A DNA stretch of 64,000 nt, taken from Thalassospira mesophila. GTDB taxonomy: Bacteria > Pseudomonadota > Alphaproteobacteria > Rhodospirillales > Thalassospiraceae. Shown here in pieces: positions 35,684-44,340 of this stretch. The notes beneath the pieces are model-generated. The model saw only the letters and a program-made list of their open reading frames with translations, did not search any database and was not told the origin of the DNA. A program made the position numbers and the translations under genes. Position 1 is the stretch's first letter. Each line of letters opens with the position of its first letter. The stretch lies in contig NZ_JFKA01000003.1 of NCBI RefSeq assembly GCF_002115755.1, positions 310,001-374,000 of the forward strand, read 5' to 3'.

Positions 35684-36334
35684 ATGCAATTTGACCGATT
35701 TGACATTGAGGGACCGTTGCTTTTTGTACCCAACCAGCATCGTGACCCGCGCGGCACCTTTGCCGAAACCTTCCGTGAAGACGAATTTGCCGCCGCCATT
35801 GGCGATGCCAGTTTGGTGCAGGAAAACCAGTCGGTTAGCGCACCGGTCAACACCATTCGCGGCTTGCATTTTCAGGTTAATCCACACGCGCAGGGCAAAC
35901 TGGTGCGCGTTACCCACGGGGCAATCCTTGACGTTGCTGTTGATATCCGGCCCGACAGCCCAACCTTTGGCAAACATATCCGGATCGAGCTTTCAGACCA
36001 GAACTGGTACCAATTATGGGTGCCGCCGGGCTTTGCCCATGGTTTTCGCACCCTGGTGCCCGATACCACGGTTGTTTACAAAGTCAGCGATTATTACAGC
36101 CCCGACCATGACCGCGGCATTGCCTGGAACGACCCGGATCTGGCAATTGACTGGCAGTTGGGCCGCATGGTGCCGGTAATTTCGGAAAAGGATGAAAACC
36201 ATCCGTCTTTTGCTAACTGGAAAGATAAAACCGAAAGCCGGGGATTTATGATGGATGAAGTCGCCATTCCCCAGCATCAGCACCATGCCGCGATACGCGA
36301 TGTGTGGGACTATCAGCCGTTACAGGCTTCCTGA
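35684..36334 (+). CDS. rfbC: dTDP-4-dehydrorhamnose 3,5-epimerase
   Basis: 216 residues, cupin fold, third step of dTDP-L-rhamnose synthesis. 'DPRGTFAETFREDEFAAA', 'QENQSVSAPVNTIRGLHFQ' (catalytic His), 'GKLVRVTHGAILDVAVDIR' and 'WVPPGFAHGFRTL' are diagnostic. The C terminus runs about 30 residues beyond the usual end, with 'QHQHHAAIRDVWDYQ'. ATG 35684 has AAGGA 8 bases upstream; another ATG at 35675 overlaps that site. It is separated from rfbDA by 8.5 kb, and rfbB is not in the window. Confidence 0.93.
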   Translation: MQFDRFDIEGPLLFVPNQHRDPRGTFAETFREDEFAAAIGDASLVQENQSVSAPVNTIRGLHFQVNPHAQGKLVRVTHGAILDVAVDIRPDSPTFGKHIRIELSDQNWYQLWVPPGFAHGFRTLVPDTTVVYKVSDYYSPDHDRGIAWNDPDLAIDWQLGRMVPVISEKDENHPSFANWKDKTESRGFMMDEVAIPQHQHHAAIRDVWDYQPLQAS

Positions 36335-36345
36335 GACTTGAACCA

Positions 36346-36385
36346 AAAACGACAGGGCGTGCCGGTGGCATTGCCCTGTCGTTTT
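36346..36385. terminator. Bidirectional terminator between rfbC and proV
   Basis: AAAACGACAGGGC (36346-36358) and GCCCTGTCGTTTT (36373-36385) form a perfect 13-bp stem with T runs on both strands. It serves the converging rfbC (+) and proV (-) transcripts. Confidence 0.9.
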
Positions 36386-36409
36386 GTATCTGCGTTTGCC
36401 GCACCAAAA

Positions 36410-37441
36410 TCAGGCGGCAAGGGCGGCGATAACCTGATCCTTGCTAAGCGTGCCAATTTTCTGATGATCGTGATCAATCACGCTGATGCCATAAGGGCAG
36501 GCAATGGCGATGGGCAAAATATCCTCAAGGCGCATATTTGAATCTATTTCGGGCCAGCCCGTGGTATTGGCTGTCGTCACATCGTCACTTGCCCCTGTTG
36601 GCCGCATCAGGGTTTTGGCCCGCAATACCTTCGATCGGTTCACATCGCGGGTAAAGGCACGGACATAATCGTCGGCCGGGTTCATCACAATTTCTTCCGG
36701 CCGGCCTACCTGTATCAATGCACCATCCTTTAAAATGGCAATTCGGTCGCCCAGTTTCAGGGCCTCGTCCAGATCATGGGTGATGAAAATGATGGTCTTG
36801 TGAAGCTCGCTTTGCAGCTTCATCAATTCATCCTGCATGTCGCTTCTGATCAAAGGGTCTAATGCTGAAAACGCTTCGTCCATCAGTAAAACTTCAGGGT
36901 CGGTGGTAAGCGCGCGGGCAAGGCCAACGCGCTGCTGCATCCCGCCCGAAAGCTGATCGGGGAAGCTGTCTTCATATCCGGCCAGTCCCACCCGTTCGAT
37001 CCAGGTGCGCGCCGATTTTAACCGTTCGGCTTTGTCGGTTCTTTGAATTTCCAGCCCATAGGCAACATTGTCGATCACACTTCGGTGCGGCAACAGGCCA
37101 AAACGTTGAAACACCATGCCCAGTTTGGCGCGGCGAAATGCATTTAGCCGCGCCGTGGTCATCTGCAAAATGTTTTCCCCGCCAAACAGAATTTCCCCTG
37201 CCGTTGGGTCAATCAAACGGTTGAGATGGCGGATTAGCGTGGATTTGCCCGAACCCGATAACCCCATCACAACAAATGTTTCGCCCTGTTCAATTGACAG
37301 CGACACGTTTTGCAAACCCACCGTATGGCCGGTTTTGGCAAGGATATTGTCCTTGTTTTCGCCATTTTGAGCCATTTTCAGGGCTTTTTTGGGGTGGGGG
37401 CCGAAAATTTTATAGATGTTTTTAATTTCGATATAGCTCAT
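36410..37441 (-). CDS. proV: Glycine betaine/proline ABC transporter ATP-binding protein (set 2)
   Basis: 343 residues. The family's N-terminal 'IEIKNIYKIFGPHPKKALKM' precedes Walker A 'GLSGSGKST', signature '[15 protein letters not shown]', Walker B '[14 protein letters not shown]' and H-loop 'ITHDLDEAL'. The C-terminal regulatory region is short, with only one recognisable CBS-like segment ('ACPYGISVIDHDHQKIGTLS'), compared with two CBS domains in the other ProV of this window. It powers uptake of compatible solutes. Its start overlaps the stop of proW (ATGA), giving the order permease then ATPase. Confidence 0.92.
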   Translation of the reverse strand: MSYIEIKNIYKIFGPHPKKALKMAQNGENKDNILAKTGHTVGLQNVSLSIEQGETFVVMGLSGSGKSTLIRHLNRLIDPTAGEILFGGENILQMTTARLNAFRRAKLGMVFQRFGLLPHRSVIDNVAYGLEIQRTDKAERLKSARTWIERVGLAGYEDSFPDQLSGGMQQRVGLARALTTDPEVLLMDEAFSALDPLIRSDMQDELMKLQSELHKTIIFITHDLDEALKLGDRIAILKDGALIQVGRPEEIVMNPADDYVRAFTRDVNRSKVLRAKTLMRPTGASDDVTTANTTGWPEIDSNMRLEDILPIAIACPYGISVIDHDHQKIGTLSKDQVIAALAA

Positions 37442-38310
37442 GCCCCGTCTCCTGCCCCGGTGGTGCTGCTGCGCTGGGACCGTTTGCCATAGGATTGACC
37501 AATGCGGTCAAACACCACGGCCAGCAAAACAATGGCAATGCCCGCCTCAACCCCTTGGCCAACGTCCAGGCGCTGAATGCCGGTTAACACCTGTTCGCCA
37601 AGGCCGCGCGCCCCGATCATGGAAGCAATCACCACCATCGAGATTGACATCATCGTGGTCTGGTTAATGCCCGCCATGATGTTGGGCAGGGCCAGCGGCA
37701 ATTGCACCCCCCACAAAATTTGCGCCCGGCTGGCCCCAAACGACCGCGATGCTTCCAGCACTTCTTTATCAACCAGCCGAATACCCAGATCGGTCAGACG
37801 GATAACCGGCGGGGCGGCATAAATAACCGTTGCCAGAATGGCCGGTACCTTGCCCAGACCGAATAACATCAAGGCCGGGATCAGATAAACAAAACTGGGC
37901 ATGGTCTGCATCATGTCAAGGATCGGCACCATCACGGCGCGCAACTTGTTTGACATGGCCATGCCAATACCGACGGGAATACCAATAATAACCGAAAGCC
38001 CGGTGGCAATGATCATAAGGGCGAGGGTTTGCATGGCCTTGTCCCACAGGCCCAGCATGCCAATGGCAACCATGGCAAGGGACAGACCCAGCATGGTTTT
38101 CCAGCTTCGACTGGCATGAAAAGCAATGGCGGCAATGACGACAATCACCAGCCACCACGGCGTTGCACGCAATAAATGCTCCAGCCAGACCAGAACGGTC
38201 AGCAAGGCATCGGCAAAGGCTTCAAAGGCATCGCCGTAATTGACGACCAGCCAGTCGACTAGGGCATTTACCGATTTTCCAAGGGGGATATTCAGCTTGT
38301 CAGGAAACAT
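37438..38310 (-). CDS. proW: Glycine betaine/proline ABC transporter permease (set 2)
   Basis: 290 residues with about six or seven membrane helices. The binding-protein-dependent transport (EAA) loop is seen in 'EVLEASRSFGASRAQILWGVQLPLALPNIMAGINQT'. The motif 'MQTMPSFVYLIPALMLFGLGKVPA' is typical of ProW/OpuAB. It lacks the long acidic N-terminal tail of the other ProW. It starts a separate unit (proW-proV) downstream of the proX terminator. No dedicated binding protein is in this unit, so it may share ProX from set 1 or the orphan at 42948. Confidence 0.92.
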   Translation of the reverse strand: MFPDKLNIPLGKSVNALVDWLVVNYGDAFEAFADALLTVLVWLEHLLRATPWWLVIVVIAAIAFHASRSWKTMLGLSLAMVAIGMLGLWDKAMQTLALMIIATGLSVIIGIPVGIGMAMSNKLRAVMVPILDMMQTMPSFVYLIPALMLFGLGKVPAILATVIYAAPPVIRLTDLGIRLVDKEVLEASRSFGASRAQILWGVQLPLALPNIMAGINQTTMMSISMVVIASMIGARGLGEQVLTGIQRLDVGQGVEAGIAIVLLAVVFDRIGQSYGKRSQRSSTTGAGDGA

Positions 38311-38661
38311 TTACCTGTTTTCCGTTTTTTGATGGCAAGGCTTGGCATGAATCCTAACAATAACGGCCCCATAACTCACCCCTTAATCGTCGGTGCTGCG
38401 TCAGGAGCTGTCAGGAGAGCCATGATAAACGCCGGGGCAGGGGGAAAAGTTCCGCAATTTTGCATTGATACGTTCGCGGTGTGCCCGCCAAAACGAGGGC
38501 ACCTGCAAATAATTTTAAAAGCACTGATCCGTTTTACAAACCGGCGCGCATGCCCTGTTCAAATCCGATCCGAGCAAACAAAACAGCCCGCAGGAGCAAA
38601 CCTGCGGGCTGTTTTTAGAATGTCGGCGATCAGATATTTATCTGACGGGGCGGTTGCGGAA
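38311..38661 (-). other. Intergenic region between proX and the proW-proV unit, with terminator
   Basis: 351 bases without a gene. AAACAGCCCGCAGG (38581-38594) and CCTGCGGGCTGTTT (38601-38614) form a 14-bp stem with a 6-base loop; on the minus strand it is followed by a TTTTG-type U run, so it terminates the proV-proW-proX transcript. The remaining about 270 bases to the proW start must contain a promoter, but no clear -35/-10 pair is visible. Confidence 0.7.
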
Positions 38662-39678
38662 TTATTTGGCCGCAGCGCGGGCTTCTTTAAGCCAGCCGTC
38701 AAATTTGCTCTGATTGGCTTTGATCCACGCATCGGCGTGACGGCCAATGTCTTCAGCCGATTTTTCCCCGTTACGCATCAGGGTGTTTTCAGCGCTGATG
38801 TCGTTGGACGAAATCTGCATGATGGCGAACAGCTTGGCGGCTGCCGGGTTTTCATCGGCCCATTTCTTGTTGGCAATGATCCGCTGGTTGTTCACCTGGA
38901 AACCATAGTTGCTGCCATCGGGAAGGGCGGTGTCGGCATCTTTGTTTTCACCCGGAAGCGATGAGAACGGAACCTGAAGCCATACGGTGTCCTTACCCGG
39001 GACAAGTACGCCCGAAACCCAATACGGGGTCCAGGTGTAATACAGGATCGGTTCGCCCTGTTTGTAACGGGTGATGGTGTCGGCGATGATGGCAGAATAG
39101 GAACCCTGATTATGGGTGACCGTATCGCGCAGACCATAGGCATCAAGATGATGTTCGATCACTTTTTCACAACCCCAACCCGGGTTGCAACCGGCCAGAT
39201 CGGCCTTGCCATCGCCATTGACGTCAAAAATCTTGGCGATTTTCGGGTCTTTAAGCTGCTCGATATTGGTGATGTTGTATTTTTCCGCGGTTTTTTTGTC
39301 GATCAGGTAACCCTGAAGCGCACCGGGGGAATACACACCTTCGCGATAGATTTTGTCAGCACCGCCGGCATTTTTATAGAAATCCGCGTGCAACGGATCC
39401 CAGTAATCAGCCATGAAAGTACCATCGCCATTGGCAATGGCAACAATGCCGGTGGCATATTCGATTTCCTGGATGTCTTTGACATTATAGCCAAGTTCTT
39501 CCAGGGCCTTCATCACGATATCGGTCTGAAAGGTTTCTTCCGCGATCGAGCTTTTGAGCGGCTGGACGTCAACACCTTCGCCCGGCTTCATCGTGTCGGC
39601 AAAGGCAGTGCTTGCGAGCAACATGCTGCTGGTGACAGCAATGGCTGCCCCGGCGGTGAGTTTTTTCAGGATGGTCAT
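38662..39678 (-). CDS. proX: Glycine betaine/proline-binding periplasmic protein (set 1)
   Basis: 338 residues with a Sec signal peptide ('[21 protein letters not shown]', cleavage about residue 27). The mature protein follows E. coli-type ProX, with '[16 protein letters not shown]', '[16 protein letters not shown]' (cysteine pair and Trp box) and '[26 protein letters not shown]', the Trp-rich betaine site. It captures glycine betaine or proline betaine in the periplasm for the proVW transporter encoded upstream on the same strand. AAGGAGAAG lies just before the ATG. A terminator follows it. Confidence 0.93.
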   Translation of the reverse strand: MTILKKLTAGAAIAVTSSMLLASTAFADTMKPGEGVDVQPLKSSIAEETFQTDIVMKALEELGYNVKDIQEIEYATGIVAIANGDGTFMADYWDPLHADFYKNAGGADKIYREGVYSPGALQGYLIDKKTAEKYNITNIEQLKDPKIAKIFDVNGDGKADLAGCNPGWGCEKVIEHHLDAYGLRDTVTHNQGSYSAIIADTITRYKQGEPILYYTWTPYWVSGVLVPGKDTVWLQVPFSSLPGENKDADTALPDGSNYGFQVNNQRIIANKKWADENPAAAKLFAIMQISSNDISAENTLMRNGEKSAEDIGRHADAWIKANQSKFDGWLKEARAAAK

Positions 39679-39727
39679 TGGCTTCTCCTTGTTATGTGGT
39701 TTGGGCCGTTGATTCAGCCTTTATTGC

Positions 39728-39742
39728 AACCGCGTCGCGGTT
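39728..39742 (-). other. Short intercistronic stem-loop between proW and proX
   Basis: AACCGC-gtc-GCGGTT is a 6-bp stem with a 3-base loop that includes the end of proW. Such hairpins in binding-protein operons often set mRNA decay ends. No T run follows it. Confidence 0.35.
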
Positions 39743-40871
39743 ATTTCTTGCCCGTAAGGGAACGAACCAGGCCAACCGGACCGGTTTCATACCAGTGACG
39801 GGAGCCTTTGCTGCGCATGTCCTGGCCAAGCGCCTGGGTCATGCGGTCCAATACAATTGCGAGTAAAACAATGCCGATGCCGCCCACGGTCGCCAGCCCC
39901 ATATCGAGGCGGCCAATCCCGCGCAGCACCATTTGCCCAAGCCCGCCAACCGCAATCATGGATGCAATCACAACCATCGACAGGGCCAGCATCAATGTCT
40001 GGTTAACGCCCGCCATGATGGTCGGCATTGCCAGTGGTAACTGCACACGAAACAAAAGCTGTTTCGGGCTGGCGCCAAACGAACGGGCGGCTTCCACCAG
40101 ATCGGCGGGGACCTGACGAATGCCAAGAATGGTCAGGCGGATCAGCGGGGGCAGGGCGAAAATAATGGTCACAACCACGCCCGGTACATTCCCAATCCCG
40201 AATAACATCACAATTGGCACCAGATAGACAAATGCCGGTGTGGTTTGCATGGCATCAAGGATCGGGCGGGTAATACGCGATGCTTTTTCATTGCGCGCCA
40301 GCCAGATGCCGGTGGGCAACCCAATGATCACGCAAAACAGAACCGAGGTAATCACCAGTGCCAGCGTGATCATGGCTTCGGACCATGCGCCGATCAGACC
40401 AATGGCAACCAGCGACAGGAACGTGCCAATGGCCAGCTTGCGCCCGGCAACCTGCCATGCCAGCAATGCCATGATGACAATCACGATCAGGGCTGGTGTG
40501 GCCTGCAACCCGGTTTGAACACCGGTGAGCACCGCATCAATCGGCCAGCGAACGGCCTGAAAAAAGCTGCGGAAGTTATTTACAACCCAGTCCAGACCAT
40601 TATTGACCCAGATATCCACCGGGAAGGCGGCATCGTGAAACGGATGGATGATGCTAAAATGATGTTCCGGGGCCGGGGCGGCGTTTGACAGCCAGTCACC
40701 GGCGGTATCGGAAACGCCACTGCCCGCAGACGCATCGGGTGTGCCCCACGGATTGGCAGCTGCAGAGGATGCGGCATCGCCGCCACTTGCCGCAGCATCA
40801 CCGGTGCTGGTCGCACTGTCGGCGGTACCGGATTGCGCACCGCTTGCCCACGGATTACTGTTATCAGCCAT
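39741..40871 (-). CDS. proW: Glycine betaine/proline ABC transporter permease (set 1)
   Basis: 376 residues. An Ala/Ser/Asp-rich N-terminal tail of about 75 residues with two 'NPW' motifs ('NPWASG', 'NPWGTPD') precedes the membrane domain, as in E. coli ProW. The domain has '[24 protein letters not shown]' and the EAA loop '[36 protein letters not shown]'. It overlaps the upstream proV by 8 bases. The order proV-proW-proX matches the E. coli proU operon. Confidence 0.93.
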   Translation of the reverse strand: MADNSNPWASGAQSGTADSATSTGDAAASGGDAASSAAANPWGTPDASAGSGVSDTAGDWLSNAAPAPEHHFSIIHPFHDAAFPVDIWVNNGLDWVVNNFRSFFQAVRWPIDAVLTGVQTGLQATPALIVIVIMALLAWQVAGRKLAIGTFLSLVAIGLIGAWSEAMITLALVITSVLFCVIIGLPTGIWLARNEKASRITRPILDAMQTTPAFVYLVPIVMLFGIGNVPGVVVTIIFALPPLIRLTILGIRQVPADLVEAARSFGASPKQLLFRVQLPLAMPTIMAGVNQTLMLALSMVVIASMIAVGGLGQMVLRGIGRLDMGLATVGGIGIVLLAIVLDRMTQALGQDMRSKGSRHWYETGPVGLVRSLTGKK

Positions 40872-42069
40872 TGGTCAAATCTCCTTCCGGGTCCAGCGTT
40901 GCCAGCAATTTGGCCTTTTTGATCACGCCGGTATATTTTCCGGTTTCGGTCACAATGGGCACCCCGCACGGGGCATGGGCAACTGTTCCGATCAACTCGG
41001 AAAGCTGGGTATCTTCGCTTACGGCTGTAATATTTGGCAGGAACGCTGCCGAAAGTTTGTCGGCCCCGGCCTTGATCGCGCGTTCAACGCTTTCTTGCGA
41101 AATCACACCATGAAATTCCATGTTCTGGCCCACGATATAGCCAAATTCACGATCCTCGGTTTCAAGGCGGCGCTGGGCGGTTTTAAGGCCGATGCCTTCG
41201 CGCTCGATCACGGTGGTTTCGCGTTTCGACACAATATCCTTGGCCGACAGAATGGTGGAAACATCCACTCCGCGGAAAAACGATTTAACGTAGTCGTTGG
41301 CGGGGTTGTTGAGAATTTCTTCGGGTGTGCCCACCTGAACCACAATGCCGCCTTCCATGATCGCAATGCGATCACCGATGCGCATGGCTTCGTCGAGATC
41401 GTGCGAGATGAAAATGATCGTGCGTTTGTGTTCGCGCTGCAAAATTAGCAGTTCATCCTGCATTTCGGCGCGAATAAGCGGATCAAGGGCGGAAAAGGCT
41501 TCGTCCATCAACATCACAGACGGGTCATTGGCCAGCGCACGGGCCAGACCAACGCGCTGTTGCATGCCGCCGGAAAGTTCATCGGGGTATGAACTGGCCT
41601 GTGCGTGCAGCCCAACCTGTTCAAGGGCATTCAGCGCCCGGCGCTGGCGTTCTTCAAGGTCAACACCGGCCAGCTCAAGGCCAAAGGCCGCATTGTCGAC
41701 AACCGATAAATGCGGCATCAGGGCAAAGGACTGAAACACCATCGACATATCGCGGCGGCGCAAATTCATCAGTTCCTGTGCGTTCATTGCGGCAATGTCG
41801 ACACCATTATACAGGACCTGGCCTGCAGTGGGTTCGATCAGCCGGTTCAACAATCGCACCAGGGTGGATTTGCCAGAACCCGACAGCCCCATGACAACAA
41901 AAATTTCACCTTCACGGACCGTAAAGTTTGCACCGCAAACGCCCACGGTCTGGCCGGTTTTTTCGAAAATCTCGGCTTTGTCGATTCCGTCACGCACCAT
42001 TTTCATGGCTTGGTCCGGCTGGTCGCCAAAGACTTTATAGAGGTCTTTTACAACAATTTTATCGGTCAT
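40864..42069 (-). CDS. proV: Glycine betaine/proline ABC transporter ATP-binding protein (set 1)
   Basis: 401 residues. It has the '[16 protein letters not shown]' N-terminal segment, Walker A 'GLSGSGKST', signature '[15 protein letters not shown]', Walker B '[14 protein letters not shown]' and '[21 protein letters not shown]'. Two CBS-type domains follow (about 275-395), the region that senses ionic strength in ProV/OpuA proteins. It is first in proVWX on the minus strand and is divergent from the MarR-family gene, whose operator lies in the 227-base gap. Regulation of this operon by that MarR protein is likely. Confidence 0.94.
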   Translation of the reverse strand: MTDKIVVKDLYKVFGDQPDQAMKMVRDGIDKAEIFEKTGQTVGVCGANFTVREGEIFVVMGLSGSGKSTLVRLLNRLIEPTAGQVLYNGVDIAAMNAQELMNLRRRDMSMVFQSFALMPHLSVVDNAAFGLELAGVDLEERQRRALNALEQVGLHAQASSYPDELSGGMQQRVGLARALANDPSVMLMDEAFSALDPLIRAEMQDELLILQREHKRTIIFISHDLDEAMRIGDRIAIMEGGIVVQVGTPEEILNNPANDYVKSFFRGVDVSTILSAKDIVSKRETTVIEREGIGLKTAQRRLETEDREFGYIVGQNMEFHGVISQESVERAIKAGADKLSAAFLPNITAVSEDTQLSELIGTVAHAPCGVPIVTETGKYTGVIKKAKLLATLDPEGDLTNG

Positions 42070-42220
42070 GGTCCCTTGTCGGTTTTTTGACGAACCGCAT
42101 CAAGCCGCCCTGTTTTGAACGGGCAGTTCTTGCTGTTCGTTTTGTGGTTGGCTGACCTTTAGTGTCGTGGCCAGTGCGATCACTTCCCCAAGCATCGTCA
42201 CATAATCTTGCCAAGATAGT

Positions 42221-42248
42221 TACAATTCAAAACATTTGATGTCAAATG
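42221..42248 (+). promoter_or_regulatory. MarR-type operator overlapping the promoter between proV and the MarR gene
   Basis: CATTTGA-TG-TCAAATG (42233-42248) is a perfect palindrome with 7-bp arms and a 2-base centre, the size of a MarR dimer site. TACAAT (42221-42226) just upstream is a plausible -10 for the MarR gene, placing the palindrome at its transcription start. Autoregulation and control of the divergent proVWX follow as inference. Confidence 0.55.
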
Positions 42249-42296
42249 AATTTTGGGCTAGGTTGGCGACGGTTTTACGGATTGGGAAACGGCCAA

Positions 42297-42800
42297 ATGA
42301 CGTCTGAAGTACAAAAAAGGCGCGATTCTCTTGATGTGCTGGTGGCGTTACGCCAAATCATTCGCGCATCGGACTTGCATTCAAAACAGGTGATGAAGGT
42401 TTGTGGCCTAACCGTGCCGCAGCTGGTGGTTTTGCTTGCGATCGAGGAGCTGGGCGAGGTGACCGTCAAGGAAATTTCGCGTCATGTTTCGTTAAGTCAG
42501 GCGACGGTGACAACAATCCTGAACCGGTTAGAGGAGCGCGACTTTGTGCGCCGCACCCGCAACACCACCGACAAGCGCGTGGTCAATAGCTGTTTGACCC
42601 AAAAGGGCATGGACATGATTTGCAACACGCCGCCCTTGCTTGACGACGATTTTATGGACCGTTTTGAAGAATTAAAAGAAAACGAACGCGGACGTATCGT
42701 TACATCCCTAAAGAAAATTGCCATGCTGATGGAGGGAGGCGACGTTGATCCGCGCCCGCCAACCCGGCGCGGGCAGAGGCCTTCAACGGCATCGTCCTAG
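42297..42800 (+). CDS. MarR-family regulator, CosR/EctR-like
   Basis: 167 residues. 'LVALRQIIRASDLHSKQVMKVCGLTVPQLVVLLAIEEL' then 'ISRHVSLSQATVTTILNRLEERDFVRR' and 'DKRVVNSCLTQKG' form the winged helix. The opening and wing strongly resemble CosR/EctR regulators, which repress ectoine and betaine genes at low salinity in Vibrio and halophilic methylotrophs. Its position, divergent from proVWX and convergent with an orphan binding protein, supports an osmoregulatory role. I take ATG 42297; an in-frame ATG at 42246 lies inside the palindromic operator. The C terminus is basic and Pro-rich. Confidence 0.8.
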   Translation: MTSEVQKRRDSLDVLVALRQIIRASDLHSKQVMKVCGLTVPQLVVLLAIEELGEVTVKEISRHVSLSQATVTTILNRLEERDFVRRTRNTTDKRVVNSCLTQKGMDMICNTPPLLDDDFMDRFEELKENERGRIVTSLKKIAMLMEGGDVDPRPPTRRGQRPSTASS

Positions 42801-42878
42801 CGGAAATATCCTTTAGCCGTTTATCTGTCGCATTTCGTTTTGCGCACCATGTGCGGTTTACCTGTTTGATCATCACAT

Positions 42879-42905
42879 AAAAAAGGGGCAGCCTGTGACT
42901 GCCCC
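42879..42905 (-). terminator. Terminator of the orphan proX-like gene
   Basis: On the minus strand GGGGCAG-7-base loop-CTGCCCC is followed by TTTTTT (42884-42879). It lies 42 bases past the stop and between converging genes. Confidence 0.85.
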
Positions 42906-42947
42906 GATTGTAATGATTAAGGGCCAAAATGGCCGGGCCGGTATAAA

Positions 42948-43988
42948 TTACAGGCTGTCTTTTACCCGTGCAGCAACATCTTCTGGCACCCATTTGGTCC
43001 AGACATCCTGCTTTTCTTTCAGGAAATGCTTTGCTGCTCCTTCGGGTTTTTCCCCTTCATCCTGCATATAGGCCAGCATTTCCGAAACCAGCGCGCTGCT
43101 GGTATGATAATGCGACAGGAACTCGGTCAGTTTCGGGGCCGATTTCATGAAACCGGTATTCACCCCCACCGTGACGGTACTTTGCGGATAGGCCGTTGCC
43201 TTGCTGGTATCGCTGCCATCTTTCAGCTTGTCGAAAATTTCCTTGTTATAGGCAGGTTCTTCCAGTTTTACGCTGTCATACAGGCCCATAACCCAGGTGG
43301 GACCCCAATAATAAAACAGGATCGGCTGGGCGCGTTTATTGGCCGATGCAATGGCGGCAGACAGGGCCGCACCGGTGCCGGGGCGGAAATTGGTATAGCT
43401 GTCATCAAGGCCATAGGCCTTTAACTTGTTGCTATTGACCTTTTCACAAACCCAGCCTGACGGGCAGTTATAAAAACGGCCTTTGCCGGGTTCTTCGGCA
43501 TCTTCAAACAGTTTGGTATATTTGGGCAGGTCCGATACCGATTTAAGGTCCGGCGCCATCGGTTCGATCCCGCGTTCCTTGTCGCCCTTGATGACAAAGC
43601 TGGGCACGAACCAGCCTTCAACCGCGTCGTCAAAATTAACGCCAACCTGTTTAACGGTGCCTGCGGCCTCGGCCTTTTTCCAGGCATCGGCAACATTGTC
43701 GCGCCAGATTTCCATCACAACATCAATGTCACCTTTGCCCGCCCCGGTCAGAAGCGGGATGGTGTCGCCGGGCAGGGCATCGGTTTGGCAGCCGTAACCC
43801 TTTTCAATGATGTAGCGGGCAACAGCGTTGTGAAACAGCGCGCTGTCATAATTAAGCCCGGCAAACATCACCGGGCGGTCAATTTCACACGAGGCGTCGG
43901 CGGCGTGGGCCGGGGACGCATTAAGTTGAAACGAAAGGCCGAGGCCAATGGCCATCAGCGCTGCGGCTCCGGCGGGCAGGAATTTCAT
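42948..43988 (-). CDS. proX: Orphan betaine-type (OpuAC family) ABC substrate-binding protein
   Basis: 346 residues with a Sec signal peptide ('GAAALMAIGLGLSFQLNASPAHA'). The mature protein has 'EIWRDNVADAWKKAEAAG', 'FYNCPSGWVCEKVN' (cysteine pair as in ProX) and 'ILFYYWGPTWVMGLY', the aromatic site of quaternary-amine binders. It differs substantially from the other ProX in the window and has no adjacent permease, so it may feed one of the two ProVW sets with another solute (choline, carnitine or dimethylsulfoniopropionate are possibilities). ATG 43988 is preceded by AAGGAAC. It has its own terminator. Confidence 0.85.
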   Translation of the reverse strand: MKFLPAGAAALMAIGLGLSFQLNASPAHAADASCEIDRPVMFAGLNYDSALFHNAVARYIIEKGYGCQTDALPGDTIPLLTGAGKGDIDVVMEIWRDNVADAWKKAEAAGTVKQVGVNFDDAVEGWFVPSFVIKGDKERGIEPMAPDLKSVSDLPKYTKLFEDAEEPGKGRFYNCPSGWVCEKVNSNKLKAYGLDDSYTNFRPGTGAALSAAIASANKRAQPILFYYWGPTWVMGLYDSVKLEEPAYNKEIFDKLKDGSDTSKATAYPQSTVTVGVNTGFMKSAPKLTEFLSHYHTSSALVSEMLAYMQDEGEKPEGAAKHFLKEKQDVWTKWVPEDVAARVKDSL

Positions 43989-44340
43989 CTTTTTTGTTCC
44001 TTCGACGTCGTCAACAGTCCGAAAGCGCATCATGTGCATTCCGACATCTTACGATACGAACCAGATTGGTTTTTGTTCCGTCCCGGTTTCGTGGCTTGGT
44101 CGAAATGCAGTCTGATACAGTCATGGCAAAAGTTTAGCCGCCCTGTCTGGCATTGCGCAACCTTTGATCGGGTATAAAGTGACAGGATGTGTCAGGAGGT
44201 TGCGCCTGTGTGAAATTACCATCACGTCTTTGGACGGGAACATGCCGTGTTGTGATCAATCCTGTTAAACCGGTTCGGATCGGGTATATGGTGGCGCGAC
44301 CACACCCCGTTTGCCAATTTTGATAGACCGGATCCGCCCC
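43989..44340. other. Divergent intergenic region between the orphan binding protein and the exonuclease
   Basis: 352 bases without a supported gene. TGACA-ggatg-TGTCA (44180-44194) is a short inverted repeat, and TATAAAG lies next to it at 44173-44179. I see no convincing complete promoter or RNA gene. Confidence 0.4.
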
